NCBI GenBank assembly: GCA_030625995.1
Contig: DAOUPU010000019.1
Span: forward strand, 1-22,514
DNA from: Flavobacteriaceae bacterium
GTDB taxonomy: Bacteria; Bacteroidota; Bacteroidia; Flavobacteriales; Flavobacteriaceae
Direction of reading: 5' to 3'
Length of the DNA stretch: 22,514 nt
A model generated the notes under the pieces. That model saw only the letters and a list, made by a program, of their open reading frames with translations, was not told the origin of the DNA and made no database searches. This document shows positions 4,124 through 13,400 of the stretch, piece after piece. A program made the position numbers and the translations under genes. Position 1 is the first letter of the stretch. Every line of letters begins with the position of its first letter.

Positions 4124-6757
4124 TTAAAATAAGGATGTTTGACCATCCTCATCGTTTGCAGTATTCTGTGTTGTTTCTTCAGCAGGTAATTTTTTTTCCT
4201 CTTTATCGATAATCTCCTCTCCCACAATTTCTAAATCATTTATTTTGGGCTCCTCATAGGGTAGAGGATCTAATAGATCAATATTTTTTATTTTTTCACT
4301 AGTTAATTGATTACCAAGAGCTTTAATCCCTTTTATTGCAATGTATTCTTCAAAGTTTATTTTTAGTTTATCCAAACTCCTTTTTGAGAATATTACTTCT
4401 GCCATTGGGCGGTAGTCCATGGCTACGATCTGTAATTGAGAACCGGGATGATCCGTTATAAATTTTTCCTCTTTATTTGGATTATCGATCATAAAACGTT
4501 TTACATAATAACGCTCCTTGTCACCATCAAAATAGACTGCTGAAATCGGCTTATTGGGAATCCACTTTTCAAGTACGATCATGTCGCTTTCAAAATGCGT
4601 GTTGAGGTTAGGTACAATTGTTTTTGCAAACCCCTTCTGGGTGATGATCAACAATCGATCTTCCGCGGTGAATTCACCTAAAAGTTCTCCTCTGTTATCA
4701 ACGTTTAGTCTCTCTACGGTATCGTCAAACCATATTTTACGAGGTTTTAAGGTCGAAACGCCTTTCTCTTTCAACTCTATTTTTCTAACGGTATTTTTAG
4801 TAACGGTGTTTCCACGACTCGATCTACCTTTTACCGCAAGATCAGCGAAATCAACATCCCATTTCAATTTTTTTATAGTTCCAACGGCTCTCAGTAAAAT
4901 TGTAACCTTCTCTGCTTCTCCATTCGGGTTGGCGGAAAAATACAGTACTTTAGAATTATTATTTCCGGCCGTTAGATCATATTCCTTATCGCGCGTAACC
5001 CCGGTAACAGAAAAGCGTTTCATATAGGTAGTGCCACTTTTCCCATCTTTATAGATCATATTATAAACCGTACGTTTATCTTTCTTTTTAAACACAGCAA
5101 CATGAATAATGTTTTTACCTACAAAAGTTTTAGTGTCAACTTTTGTGATCATCATTTTCCCATCGGCCCTAAAAACTATAACATCATCAATATCAGCACA
5201 ATCAGCAACGTATTCGTCTTTTTTTAATGTTGTACCAACGAAGCCTTCCGATCGGTTAACAAAAAGCTTGGAATTGCGCATCACGACCTTGGTTGCAACA
5301 ATATCATCGAAGATCCTTAATTCTGTTTTTCGCGTTTTGCTCTTGCCGTATTTGAGCTTTAACTCTTTAAAATAAGCTATGGTGAAGTCAATAATGTTAT
5401 CTAAATTATTTTTTACCTCTGCGATCTTATCTTCCAGGCCTTCTATGAATAATTTGGCTTTGTCAATATCAAATTTTGATATTTTTTTGATCCTGATTTC
5501 GGTTAACTTAATGATATCATCTCTGGTAATTGGTCTTTTTAGGTGCTTAATATGTGGTTTTAATCCCTTATCAATGGCTTTAATAACACCTTCCCATGTC
5601 TCTTCTTCTTCTATATCGCGATAAATTCTATTCTCGATAAATATTCTTTCCAGTGAAGAGAAATGCCATTGCTCTTCCAATTCACTTAACTGGATTTTCA
5701 ATTCTTTCCTGAGTAATTCTACTGTATGATCCGTAGAGTATTTTAAAGACTCAGAAACTCCAATAAAGATGGGTTTGTTTTTTTGAATAATACAGCACAG
5801 TGGAGAAATGGAAACCTCGCAATTGGTAAATGCGTACAATGCATCAATTGTTTTGTCAGGAGAGATGCCACTGCCTAGATAAATTAATATTTCAACTTCT
5901 TTAGCAGTATTATCTTCTATTTTTTTAATTTTAATTTTACCTTTTTCATTGGCTTTTAAGATGGAATCAATTAGAGAAGATGTGGTTGTTCCAAAAGGTA
6001 CTTCACTAATAATCAGAGTTGATTTGTCCTGTTGTGCGATTTTTGCTCTAACTCTGACTTTTCCTCCCCGCAGGCCGTCATTATAATTGGAAACATCGGC
6101 AATTCCACCGGTTAAAAAGTCTGGAAATAAGTTAAAACTTCTTCCTTTTAATACTTTTATGGAGGCGTCAATGAGTTCATTAAAATTATGAGGCAGAATT
6201 TTTGTCGATAATCCAACTGCAATGCCTTCCGCACCTTGAGCTAACAGCAATGGAAACTTCACAGGAAGGTCTATGGGTTCCTTTCTTCTTCCGTCATAAG
6301 ATAATTGCCAATCAGTAGTTTTTGGATTGAAAACAACAGCCAGTGCAAATTTAGATAGTCTGGCTTCTATATATCGAGAGGCTGCTGCACGATCGCCGGT
6401 AAGAATGTTACCCCAATTCCCCTGCATATCGATCAATAATTCTTTTTGACCCAATTGTACCATGGCATCTGCTATACTTGCGTCACCATGAGGGTGATAT
6501 TGCATGGTGTGTCCAACCAAATTGGCAACTTTGTTATATCGACCGTCATCTAGATCCTTCATGGACTGCATAATACGGCGTTGCACTGGTTTAAAGCCGT
6601 CGTCAATTCCCGGAACTGCACGTTCTAAAATTACGTAAGAAGCATAGTCTAAAAACCAATCCTGAAACATGCCATCCACCTTAGTAATCGTGTCTTGGGA
6701 TGCATCTGATCGATTGTTTTCCTCTTCGTTCATGTTATTATCTTTTTCTTCTTGCAT
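4124..6757 (-). CDS. parC: DNA topoisomerase IV subunit A
   Basis: This 877-residue type IIA topoisomerase A subunit forms the DNA cleavage-religation core with ParE and should decatenate daughter chromosomes. The N-terminal winged-helix/tower region contains ERAVPGIDDGFKPVQRRI (45-62), HTMQYHPHGDAS (83-94) and AAASRYIEARL, with Arg128 and catalytic Tyr129. A long coiled region spans about 400-470 and the C-terminal half contains the beta-pinwheel DNA-wrapping domain. Lack of a classical GyrA box and pairing with a 617-residue B subunit favour ParC over GyrA. The tail is acidic and ends GQTSLF. An alternative start is Met9 (6733), where the sequence MNEEENN begins. parE lies 60 bases upstream on the same strand, so co-transcription is likely. 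The position of E. coli ParC Ser80 is Ala93 here. Confidence 0.93.
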   Translation of the reverse strand: MQEEKDNNMNEEENNRSDASQDTITKVDGMFQDWFLDYASYVILERAVPGIDDGFKPVQRRIMQSMKDLDDGRYNKVANLVGHTMQYHPHGDASIADAMVQLGQKELLIDMQGNWGNILTGDRAAASRYIEARLSKFALAVVFNPKTTDWQLSYDGRRKEPIDLPVKFPLLLAQGAEGIAVGLSTKILPHNFNELIDASIKVLKGRSFNLFPDFLTGGIADVSNYNDGLRGGKVRVRAKIAQQDKSTLIISEVPFGTTTSSLIDSILKANEKGKIKIKKIEDNTAKEVEILIYLGSGISPDKTIDALYAFTNCEVSISPLCCIIQKNKPIFIGVSESLKYSTDHTVELLRKELKIQLSELEEQWHFSSLERIFIENRIYRDIEEEETWEGVIKAIDKGLKPHIKHLKRPITRDDIIKLTEIRIKKISKFDIDKAKLFIEGLEDKIAEVKNNLDNIIDFTIAYFKELKLKYGKSKTRKTELRIFDDIVATKVVMRNSKLFVNRSEGFVGTTLKKDEYVADCADIDDVIVFRADGKMMITKVDTKTFVGKNIIHVAVFKKKDKRTVYNMIYKDGKSGTTYMKRFSVTGVTRDKEYDLTAGNNNSKVLYFSANPNGEAEKVTILLRAVGTIKKLKWDVDFADLAVKGRSSRGNTVTKNTVRKIELKEKGVSTLKPRKIWFDDTVERLNVDNRGELLGEFTAEDRLLIITQKGFAKTIVPNLNTHFESDMIVLEKWIPNKPISAVYFDGDKERYYVKRFMIDNPNKEEKFITDHPGSQLQIVAMDYRPMAEVIFSKRSLDKLKINFEEYIAIKGIKALGNQLTSEKIKNIDLLDPLPYEEPKINDLEIVGEEIIDKEEKKLPAEETTQNTANDEDGQTSLF

Positions 6758-6765
6758 TAGCTCAT
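6757..6765 (-). other. Three-codon open frame (Met-Ser-stop) overlapping the parC start
   Basis: The minus strand reads AAGG-ATG-AGC-TAATG: a minimal ORF whose TAA shares its last A with the parC ATG at 6757. A purine-rich AAGG lies directly ahead. Such a TAATG arrangement permits stop-restart initiation, but chance is quite possible, and parC may instead start at 6733. Confidence 0.3.
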
Positions 6766-6795
6766 CCTTAATCCCAGCCCCCCAAAGGAAAGGAA
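6763..6795 (-). repeat. GC-rich patch in the parE-parC spacer, possible dispersed-repeat relic
   Basis: On the minus strand the spacer contains CCTTTCCTTTGGGGGGCTGGG. The G-run of six stands out in an AT-rich region where G-runs are otherwise rare. From memory it resembles short intergenic repeats of the CCTTTGGGGAGG type found in many Bacteroidota genomes. No second copy is present in this window, so this is unproven. Confidence 0.3.
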
Positions 6796-6817
6796 TTCAA
6801 TGTTTTTTCCATAATTA

Positions 6818-8671
6818 TTAATCCTCAACCAGATCTAATTCAACTTTTAAATTTTGTATGATAAATTTTTGTCTATCAGGTGTATTTTTACCCATATAAA
6901 ATTCTAATAACTTCTCAATAGACGTTTCTCTATCCATCATTACAGGATCTAATCTGATTTCATTACCAATGAAATGTACAAATTCGTCCGGTGAAATCTC
7001 TCCTAAGCCTTTAAATCTTGTAATCTCGACTTTTCCTTTTAAGCTCTTTATAGCCTCTTGTTTCTCATTTTCCGAATAGCAGTAAAACGTTTCTTTTTTA
7101 TCCCTCACTCTAAACAGAGGAGTTTCCAAAATATATAAATGTCCCTCCTTAATAACCTCTGGGAAAAATTGTAAAAAGAAGGTGATTAATAACAATCTGA
7201 TGTGCATACCGTCTACGTCTGCGTCAGTGGCAATAACGACGTTATTGTAGCGCAAATTCTCTATTCCATCCTCAATGTTAAGAGCCGCCTGAAGAAGGTT
7301 AAATTCTTCATTTTCATAGACTATTTTTTTGCTTAAACCATAAGAGTTCAAAGGTTTGCCTTTTAAACTGAAAACAGCTTGTGTATTTACATTCCTTGAT
7401 TTTGTGATAGAACCACTTGCAGAATCTCCCTCGGTTATAAATAACGTACTTTCCAAACGATTCTCTTTTTTCATATCGCCCATGTGCACCCTGCAATCGC
7501 GCAATTTTTTATTGTGCAAATTTGCCTTTTTTGCCCTTTCACGTGCAATCTTGCGAATACCTGAAAGTTCTTTTCGCTCCTTTTCGGCTTGTAATATTTT
7601 TCTTTGAATTTTTTCAGCAACATCTGTATGCCGATGAAAATAATTATCTAACCGTCGTTTGATGAAATCATTTATAAAGGTACGTACTGTGGGTAAACCT
7701 CCACCCATTTCAGTAGATCCTAATTTGGTTTTTGTCTGACTCTCAAAAATAGGTTCCATAACCTTAATACTAATTGCGGTAACAATAGATTTCCTTATAT
7801 CCGAAGAATCATAATTTTTTCCAAAATAATCGCGAATTGTTTTTACAATTGCCTCTCTATAAGCATTTTGATGAGTTCCTCCCTGTGTAGTATGCTGACC
7901 GTTAACAAAAGAATGGAACTCCTCACTATATTGTGATTTACTATAGGTAAGTGCGATTTCGATATCATCTTCCATTAAGTGAATTATAGGAAAGAGTTTA
8001 GATTCTTCCGCTATATTTTCATCTAATAGATCTTTTAAACCATTTTCCGAAAAATATTTTTCACCATTGAATATGATCGTTAAACCAGTGTTTAGATACA
8101 CATAGTTCTTAATCATTTTTACGACATACTCATTTCTATATTTATAATGAGGGAAGATAGTGAGGTCAGGGTGAAAAGTAACTTTAGTACCTTTTCTGGA
8201 TCCGGAAGCTTCTACGGGTAGATCATTAACTAAGTTACCTTGTTCAAACTCTGCGATCTTTGTTTGGCTATCTCTTACAGATTGTACTCTGAAAAAAGAT
8301 GAAAGTGCATTTACAGCTTTTGTACCAACACCGTTTAAACCTACAGATTTTTTAAAGGCTTTAGAATCGTATTTTCCACCTGTATTCATTTTTGATACAA
8401 CGTCAACCACTTTGCCAAGAGGTATTCCTCTGCCGTAATCTCTTATCATTACCCGATCATCCTTTACCGAAATTTCAATGGTTTTTCCGGCACCCATAAC
8501 ATATTCATCTATTGAATTGTCAAGAACTTCCTTGATCAAAATATAGATACCATCATCAGCGGATGAACCATCGCCTAGCTTTCCAATATACATTCCAGGG
8601 CGCATACGTATATGTTCTTTCCAATCAAGTGAACGTATATTATCCTCTGTATATTTTACTTCTTTTGCCAT
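6818..8671 (-). CDS. parE: DNA topoisomerase IV subunit B
   Basis: This 617-residue ATPase subunit partners ParC. The GHKL ATPase domain shows EVLDNSIDEY (Glu48 general base, Asn52 for Mg), DYGRGIPLG (78-86) and the P-loop-like GLNGVGTK (111-118). The transducer domain follows, with the QTK-loop candidate SQTKTKLG. The TOPRIM domain contains ITEGDSASGS (Glu414) and ATDADVDGMH (Asp483, Asp485, Asp487), the metal-binding triad. Length is that of ParE, without the large TOPRIM insertion of proteobacterial GyrB. The start at 8671 (MAKEVKYTEDNI) fits the family. It is the first gene of a parE-parC pair and is divergent from pssA. Confidence 0.95.
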   Translation of the reverse strand: MAKEVKYTEDNIRSLDWKEHIRMRPGMYIGKLGDGSSADDGIYILIKEVLDNSIDEYVMGAGKTIEISVKDDRVMIRDYGRGIPLGKVVDVVSKMNTGGKYDSKAFKKSVGLNGVGTKAVNALSSFFRVQSVRDSQTKIAEFEQGNLVNDLPVEASGSRKGTKVTFHPDLTIFPHYKYRNEYVVKMIKNYVYLNTGLTIIFNGEKYFSENGLKDLLDENIAEESKLFPIIHLMEDDIEIALTYSKSQYSEEFHSFVNGQHTTQGGTHQNAYREAIVKTIRDYFGKNYDSSDIRKSIVTAISIKVMEPIFESQTKTKLGSTEMGGGLPTVRTFINDFIKRRLDNYFHRHTDVAEKIQRKILQAEKERKELSGIRKIARERAKKANLHNKKLRDCRVHMGDMKKENRLESTLFITEGDSASGSITKSRNVNTQAVFSLKGKPLNSYGLSKKIVYENEEFNLLQAALNIEDGIENLRYNNVVIATDADVDGMHIRLLLITFFLQFFPEVIKEGHLYILETPLFRVRDKKETFYCYSENEKQEAIKSLKGKVEITRFKGLGEISPDEFVHFIGNEIRLDPVMMDRETSIEKLLEFYMGKNTPDRQKFIIQNLKVELDLVED

Positions 8672-8720
8672 GAAATTTTTTGAATATGTTATTGCTAAAA
8701 TACTATTTAGACTGAAAAAA

Positions 8721-8751
8721 TAAAATTACCTTATTAATTAGTTATTAACAA
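8721..8751 (-). promoter_or_regulatory. Candidate parE promoter
   Basis: On the minus strand a TTG (8749-8751) is followed after 20 bases by TAATTTTA (8721-8728), one base off TAnnTTTG. The spacing fits the Bacteroidota -33/-7 consensus and leaves about 50 bases to the start codon. Because the region is AT-rich the match is only suggestive. Confidence 0.35.
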
Positions 8752-8883
8752 GAAATTAATACAATAAAACAGATCTGAAGGTTAGAAGCATTGAATGTAA
8801 AGAATAATCCAATTTATAATTAAATAAAGTAGAATTAATAGTAATTATATTTCGCTATTTTTACCAATAATAATTTTTTTTAA

Positions 8884-9642
8884 ATGATTAAAAAGCAGAT
8901 ACCGAACCTTTTTACATTGTTAAATTTATTATCAGGCATCATAGCTGTTATTATGGCGGCAACTGATAATCTAATAGAAGCGGCATTCTTTGTTTTTTTG
9001 GGAATATTTTTTGATTTTTTCGATGGTTTTTTTGCACGAAAATTCAATGTAACAGGAGAGTTTGGCAAGCAATTGGATTCACTTGCGGATATGGTTACTT
9101 CCGGAGTTGCGCCAGGAATTATAATGTTTCAATTAATTTTATTTTCGGCAAAAGAAAGATATTTCATGGACCTTTCCTGTGAAATTGGTAATTGGATTAG
9201 TTTTGATGAATCCAAATTCTATTTGCTTCCGCTAATAGGACTTCTGATACCGTTATCTTCTGCTTATAGACTCGCAAAATTTAATCTTGATGAGCGGCAG
9301 ACTAGTTCTTTTATCGGATTACCAACACCTGCTCTGGCGATATTTATTGTGTCACTACCGTTGATTATTGAATATTCCAACTATGAAATGTTGATTAAAA
9401 TATTACAAAATACATATGTGTTAATATTTATAACAACCATTGGCGCCTATCTGCTGAATGCAGAAATACCCTTATTCGCCTTAAAATTTAAAAATTATCA
9501 ATTAGCTGATAATAAAGTACGATATGCATTTTTATTTCTTTCTATACTTTTATTTGCTATATTTAAGATAGTTGCAATTCCACTTGTAATTATTCTCTAT
9601 ATTTTTATTTCTGTTATAGATAATATGAGGACAAAAAAATAA
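8884..9642 (+). CDS. pssA: CDP-diacylglycerol--serine O-phosphatidyltransferase
   Basis: This 252-residue integral membrane enzyme makes phosphatidylserine from CDP-diacylglycerol and serine, the first step toward phosphatidylethanolamine. The CDP-alcohol phosphotransferase signature is fully visible at residues 42-65: DGFFAR, then GEFGKQLDSLAD, giving the D-G-x2-A-R-x8-G-x3-D-x3-D pattern whose Asp residues bind metal. About seven hydrophobic segments follow (for example around 11-40, 75-95, 116-130, 150-170, 180-200, 215-245). The size suits the Bacillus/archaeal-type PssA. Initiation at 8884 follows an oligo-T stretch with no Shine-Dalgarno sequence, as is usual in Bacteroidota. No decarboxylase gene is adjacent. 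Confidence 0.9.
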   Translation: MIKKQIPNLFTLLNLLSGIIAVIMAATDNLIEAAFFVFLGIFFDFFDGFFARKFNVTGEFGKQLDSLADMVTSGVAPGIIMFQLILFSAKERYFMDLSCEIGNWISFDESKFYLLPLIGLLIPLSSAYRLAKFNLDERQTSSFIGLPTPALAIFIVSLPLIIEYSNYEMLIKILQNTYVLIFITTIGAYLLNAEIPLFALKFKNYQLADNKVRYAFLFLSILLFAIFKIVAIPLVIILYIFISVIDNMRTKK

Positions 9643-9670
9643 AGCATAATAAATTAATAATATGCTTTAT
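9632..9670 (-). terminator. Bidirectional terminator between pssA and the SYLF gene
   Basis: ATAAAGCATA (9639-9648) pairs perfectly with TATGCTTTAT (9661-9670) over a 12-base AT loop. On the minus strand the stem is followed by a run of seven T, a good intrinsic terminator for the SYLF gene. On the plus strand only CTTATTTTG follows, so it is weaker for pssA. The left arm overlaps the last codons and stop of pssA. Confidence 0.8.
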
Positions 9671-9692
9671 CTTATTTTGATTGTAAGGTTGC

Positions 9693-10241
9693 TTATTTTG
9701 CTTTATAAGTAAAATGCTGACCCCCAACACTTGCTTCAAACATTAAACCACCTATGGGTTGTGTGAAGACGGCTACACCATTTACATAGGATACATCCAG
9801 AGAAACTCCAGGTTTGATCGCTACAGCTGACACTTGCGCATCAAACTTTAATTTACCGTTGATAAAGTGCTTATAAGCTTTTTTATTTTCAAAAAATATT
9901 ATTTCGCTATATTGCTGTCCTCCAGCCTGTAAGCCTACCGAAGCTTGTTTTAAGGTTGAAGATCCGGTTGCTTCATGATTTTCATAAACAATACCTTTGC
10001 CACCGGCACCTCCAAGTACCAAACCGGCCTTTGTTACCTTAGGGAAAACAACATATCCATAAGCACTTTTGTGATAGGATTCAATACCGGAATTTGTTTC
10101 CACCATTTTATCTAGAGCTTTTTTCGAATCTTCAGTAAGTTCAGGTTGCCATCCACCTACTTGGGCATTTAAGTTGTAGGAAATAATTAATCCCAAGAAT
10201 AAAATTAATAATTGTAGTTTTTTTAAATGTAATAAGTTCAT
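9693..10241 (-). CDS. Secreted SYLF/Ysc84 domain lipid-binding protein
   Basis: This 182-residue protein starts with a signal peptide (LQLLILFLGLIISYNLNAQ, cleavage near residue 26) and should be periplasmic or surface-exposed. The rest is a single SYLF (Ysc84-like) domain. Recognisable features are KALDKMVETNSGIESYHKSA, AYGYVVFPKVTKAGLVLGG, a Gly-rich turn, ASVGLQAGGQQYSEIIFF and a C-terminal SYVNGVAVFTQPIGGLM. In eukaryotes this domain binds phosphoinositides; in bacteria the ligand is not established and lipid binding is by analogy. It stands alone: the gene ends at the terminator shared with pssA and has its own -7 box upstream. Confidence 0.82.
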   Translation of the reverse strand: MNLLHLKKLQLLILFLGLIISYNLNAQVGGWQPELTEDSKKALDKMVETNSGIESYHKSAYGYVVFPKVTKAGLVLGGAGGKGIVYENHEATGSSTLKQASVGLQAGGQQYSEIIFFENKKAYKHFINGKLKFDAQVSAVAIKPGVSLDVSYVNGVAVFTQPIGGLMFEASVGGQHFTYKAK

Positions 10242-10280
10242 TTTTTATTGATTTGAGTTATTGCCAAAAAATTGTGCATG

Positions 10281-10288
10281 CAAAAATA
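10281..10288 (-). promoter_or_regulatory. -7 promoter box for the SYLF gene
   Basis: On the minus strand TATTTTTG matches TAnnTTTG, ending 39 bases before the ATG at 10241. No -33 TTG at the expected distance. The rest of the 214-base gap to the next gene holds no ORF or RNA that I can support, and no perfect -7 box for the plus-strand gene at 10456. Confidence 0.45.
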
Positions 10289-10455
10289 CGAAAATATCGT
10301 ATTAGAATATATTCTCAGTTAAAAATATATTACTGTTTATACAATTTATTCAATGTTTTCATGTTATTAGGTTGTTATATTAAAATATGATATAAATTCT
10401 CTCCCTGTTTTTATCATTCAATAAATTATTTCGATTTAAATAAATCATAATTGTT

Positions 10456-13400
10456 ATGAAAACAGAAATACGTAAATATCTCCCCTTAATCCTTATATTT
10501 AGTTTTGTTCTGTCCTATGCACAGACCACCGTGCCTTTTGAAAAAAGGTATGAGACCCAGGGTATTAACGGTGATTTAACCATTATTGGTAATTCCAATG
10601 TAGGGGAGAGTGCTACTATTCCTTATAATGGTGATACGCAGAACAACTTTATCGATATGGTCTATGTAGATATTGATAATAGTGCTGCAACTTATAATTC
10701 AAGTAGTGCAAATTTTACGACCAACAGATGTAATAGGATAGTTTATGCAGGTCTATACTGGGGATCGATGATGATTCCGACAGATTCTATTCCAACTGAA
10801 GTTAAATTCAGAGTACCAGGCGGTTCTTACCAGGATATTGTTGCAGACGCATCCTTAGACAGAATCCACTATAAGGATGTTACGGGCTTGGTAAATACAA
10901 CTTCGAATCCTTCAGGAAATTATTTCGTTGCAAATATTAGTTCTCAGGAAGGTAGAAACAATTCAGCGGGATGGTCTTTGGTTATAGTTTATGAAGATCC
11001 AACAGAGAATAGAAAATATATATCCACATTTGATGGGTTTTCAGCGGTTAGAAATTCGCCTAATAATGTAGTAGATTTCAGTTATTCTGGCTTTGTGACC
11101 CCTCCGGCAGGAGCGGTTGAAGGTAGAGTTGGAGTTGCTGCTCTGGAAGGCGATTTAGGGTGGGTTGGTGACCAAATGCTGTTTAAAGCAGATGGCAACG
11201 CTGCTTTTACCGCCTTATATGACGCTGAAACACCAGTTAATAATTTCTTTAATAGTAAAATAACTGTAGACGGTGCTCAGGTAACTAATAGAGATCTGAA
11301 TAGTACAAATACATTAGGTTGGGATCAAAAACTATTAAATTTAACCGATCTTAATCCCGGTAATAGTCTCATTGGAAATAATGAAACAGGGGCAACGGTT
11401 AGAGTAACCAATAATATCGGTGGTGATCATATCTACACTTTTTTAAACACGTTCGCTGTAAATATAATTGAGCCTACGTTAAAAGTATTGACAAGTGTTG
11501 AAGATACTTCTGGAAATCAAATTACCCACGCTTCACCTGTACCACTTGGTGCAACTGTATGGTATAATATTAATTTTCAGAATGTTGGTACTGATAATGC
11601 GGAAAACACCTATATTTTAAATGTATTGCCATTCAATGTTACCTATGATGAAAGTTCATTAGATCTACCAGCAGGGGTAACATCTACTTATAATTCGGCC
11701 ACTAGAGAGCTCAGATTTGATATTGACGCTTCTTTAGTAGAAAGAGGATCACTCTCCACCTCACATGATATAAGATATCAGGTAACAGCTTCTGATCAAT
11801 GTTTCGATTATTCAGATGCCTGTACAAATCTATTGGAAAATAGTATTTTATCTTATTATGATGGCGAGACCTCAGGTCAAAATATATCCGGGCAACCGGG
11901 TTTAAATGGCATTAATGGTTGTGGATTAGGAAATGAAGGATCAATGGATCTGTTTGTGGATACAAGTTCTTGTTCATTCGATTCAGAATTATTTATATGT
12001 AATGACAGCCTCACTTTTGAAGGTGATAACGGATATGATACCTATATCTGGACAAATGAACTTGGAGAGGTAATTAGTAATACAAAGGAAGTAACTGTTA
12101 ATGGATCTGGAGTTTATACAGCTACACAACGCAGAACAGGATGTACAGAGACCATTAGGGTGGTAACAGTATTAGGATTGGATGTTACGGTTGCTCCTGT
12201 AGAAGCTTTATGTAAAGATAGTAACGGATCGGTCGATATTACAGTTAACGAGGTGTCAGCTTCTTTCTCATACGTACTTTCTCAGGGCTCTAATGTTATT
12301 TCCTCTGTCACAGATAAAACATCAAATACGCATACATTTTCTAATTTACCTATTGGCGATTATACAGTAAGAACAACTAATGCAGATGGATGTTTTGACA
12401 TTTCTACTTTTACGATTACGGAGCCAACGCTTCTGGTAGCGACCTCTAATTTATTGGAAAATGTAGCCATTTGTAATGGATCCATAATTAATGGTAGTGT
12501 GCAAGCTTTCGGTTCTGGAGGTATTCCTCCCTATGAATACAGTATTGATGGTGGAACCACTTATCAAACGGAAGATATATTCTCTGTAAGTACTGAAAAA
12601 ACGTACAATATATTGGTCAAAGACGCCAACGGATGTGTTAAACCAACCAGTGTTTCAGTTGGCTTCGAAGAAGAAATTGTTTATGAAGTTTCTAAAGAAG
12701 ATATTATTTGTGTTGGAGATAAAGATGGTAGGATAACTATTGATATAACAAATGATCAAAGCTATACCGTTACTTGTAGTTTGGATGGTATTAACTATAC
12801 AAATACAACTGCTTTTACCGGTTTAGGAAAAGGAACCTATGAACTGTGGATAAAAAAGGAAAAAGGTTCGGTAGTTTGTGAGACGTCCAAAACGATAGAA
12901 ATAGAACAGTTGATTGACTTGCAATTAACTGCTTCCACAGATTTTTCATGTGATAGTGGAGGAAACATGATTCTTGCACAGGTAGATCCGATTTATCAAA
13001 ATGATGTAACCTATTATTTGGATGGTAATGACACAAGCAATACTTCAGGAATTTTTGAAAATGTAAGTAAAGGATCACATGAGGTAACAGTAAGACACAA
13101 CGAATACAACTGTTCTGATGAACCTGTTGTTCTACAGATAGAAGATTATACACCTCTGGTGTTTAATGTTATAAATACAAATTTAAATGAATATACAGTA
13201 GAGGCCAGTGGTGGAAGGAAAAATTATGAATATAGTTTTGATAGTGACGATGATTACGGAATTACCAATATTTTAAATATTGTTCGTACAAAAGAGTACA
13301 AATTTTATGTTCGTGATGAAAAAGGTTGTATAAGTGAACAAACCTTGTTATTAGAGGTCTTGGATATAGAGATTCCGGATTTCTTTACACCGGAAGGTGA

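Noticed and set aside
4554..5027. 157-codon open frame on the plus strand inside parC
   Set aside because: It is fully antisense to a strongly conserved gene, has no recognisable domain and reads as a compositional shadow. The same holds for the other antisense frames in parC, parE, kdsD and recQ.
8752..8883. Small RNA or promoter for pssA in the parE-pssA gap
   Set aside because: Only very AT-rich sequence; TATATTTC is one base off the -7 consensus and has no -33 partner, and no stable hairpin was seen.
10433..10446. GATTTA-AA-TAAATC dyad upstream of the T9SS cargo gene as an operator
   Set aside because: Short, entirely AT-rich apart from its ends and expected often by chance in such DNA.
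12815..13153. 112-codon minus-strand frame inside the T9SS cargo gene
   Set aside because: Antisense to a gene with clear domains; no family resemblance, no promoter or start context.
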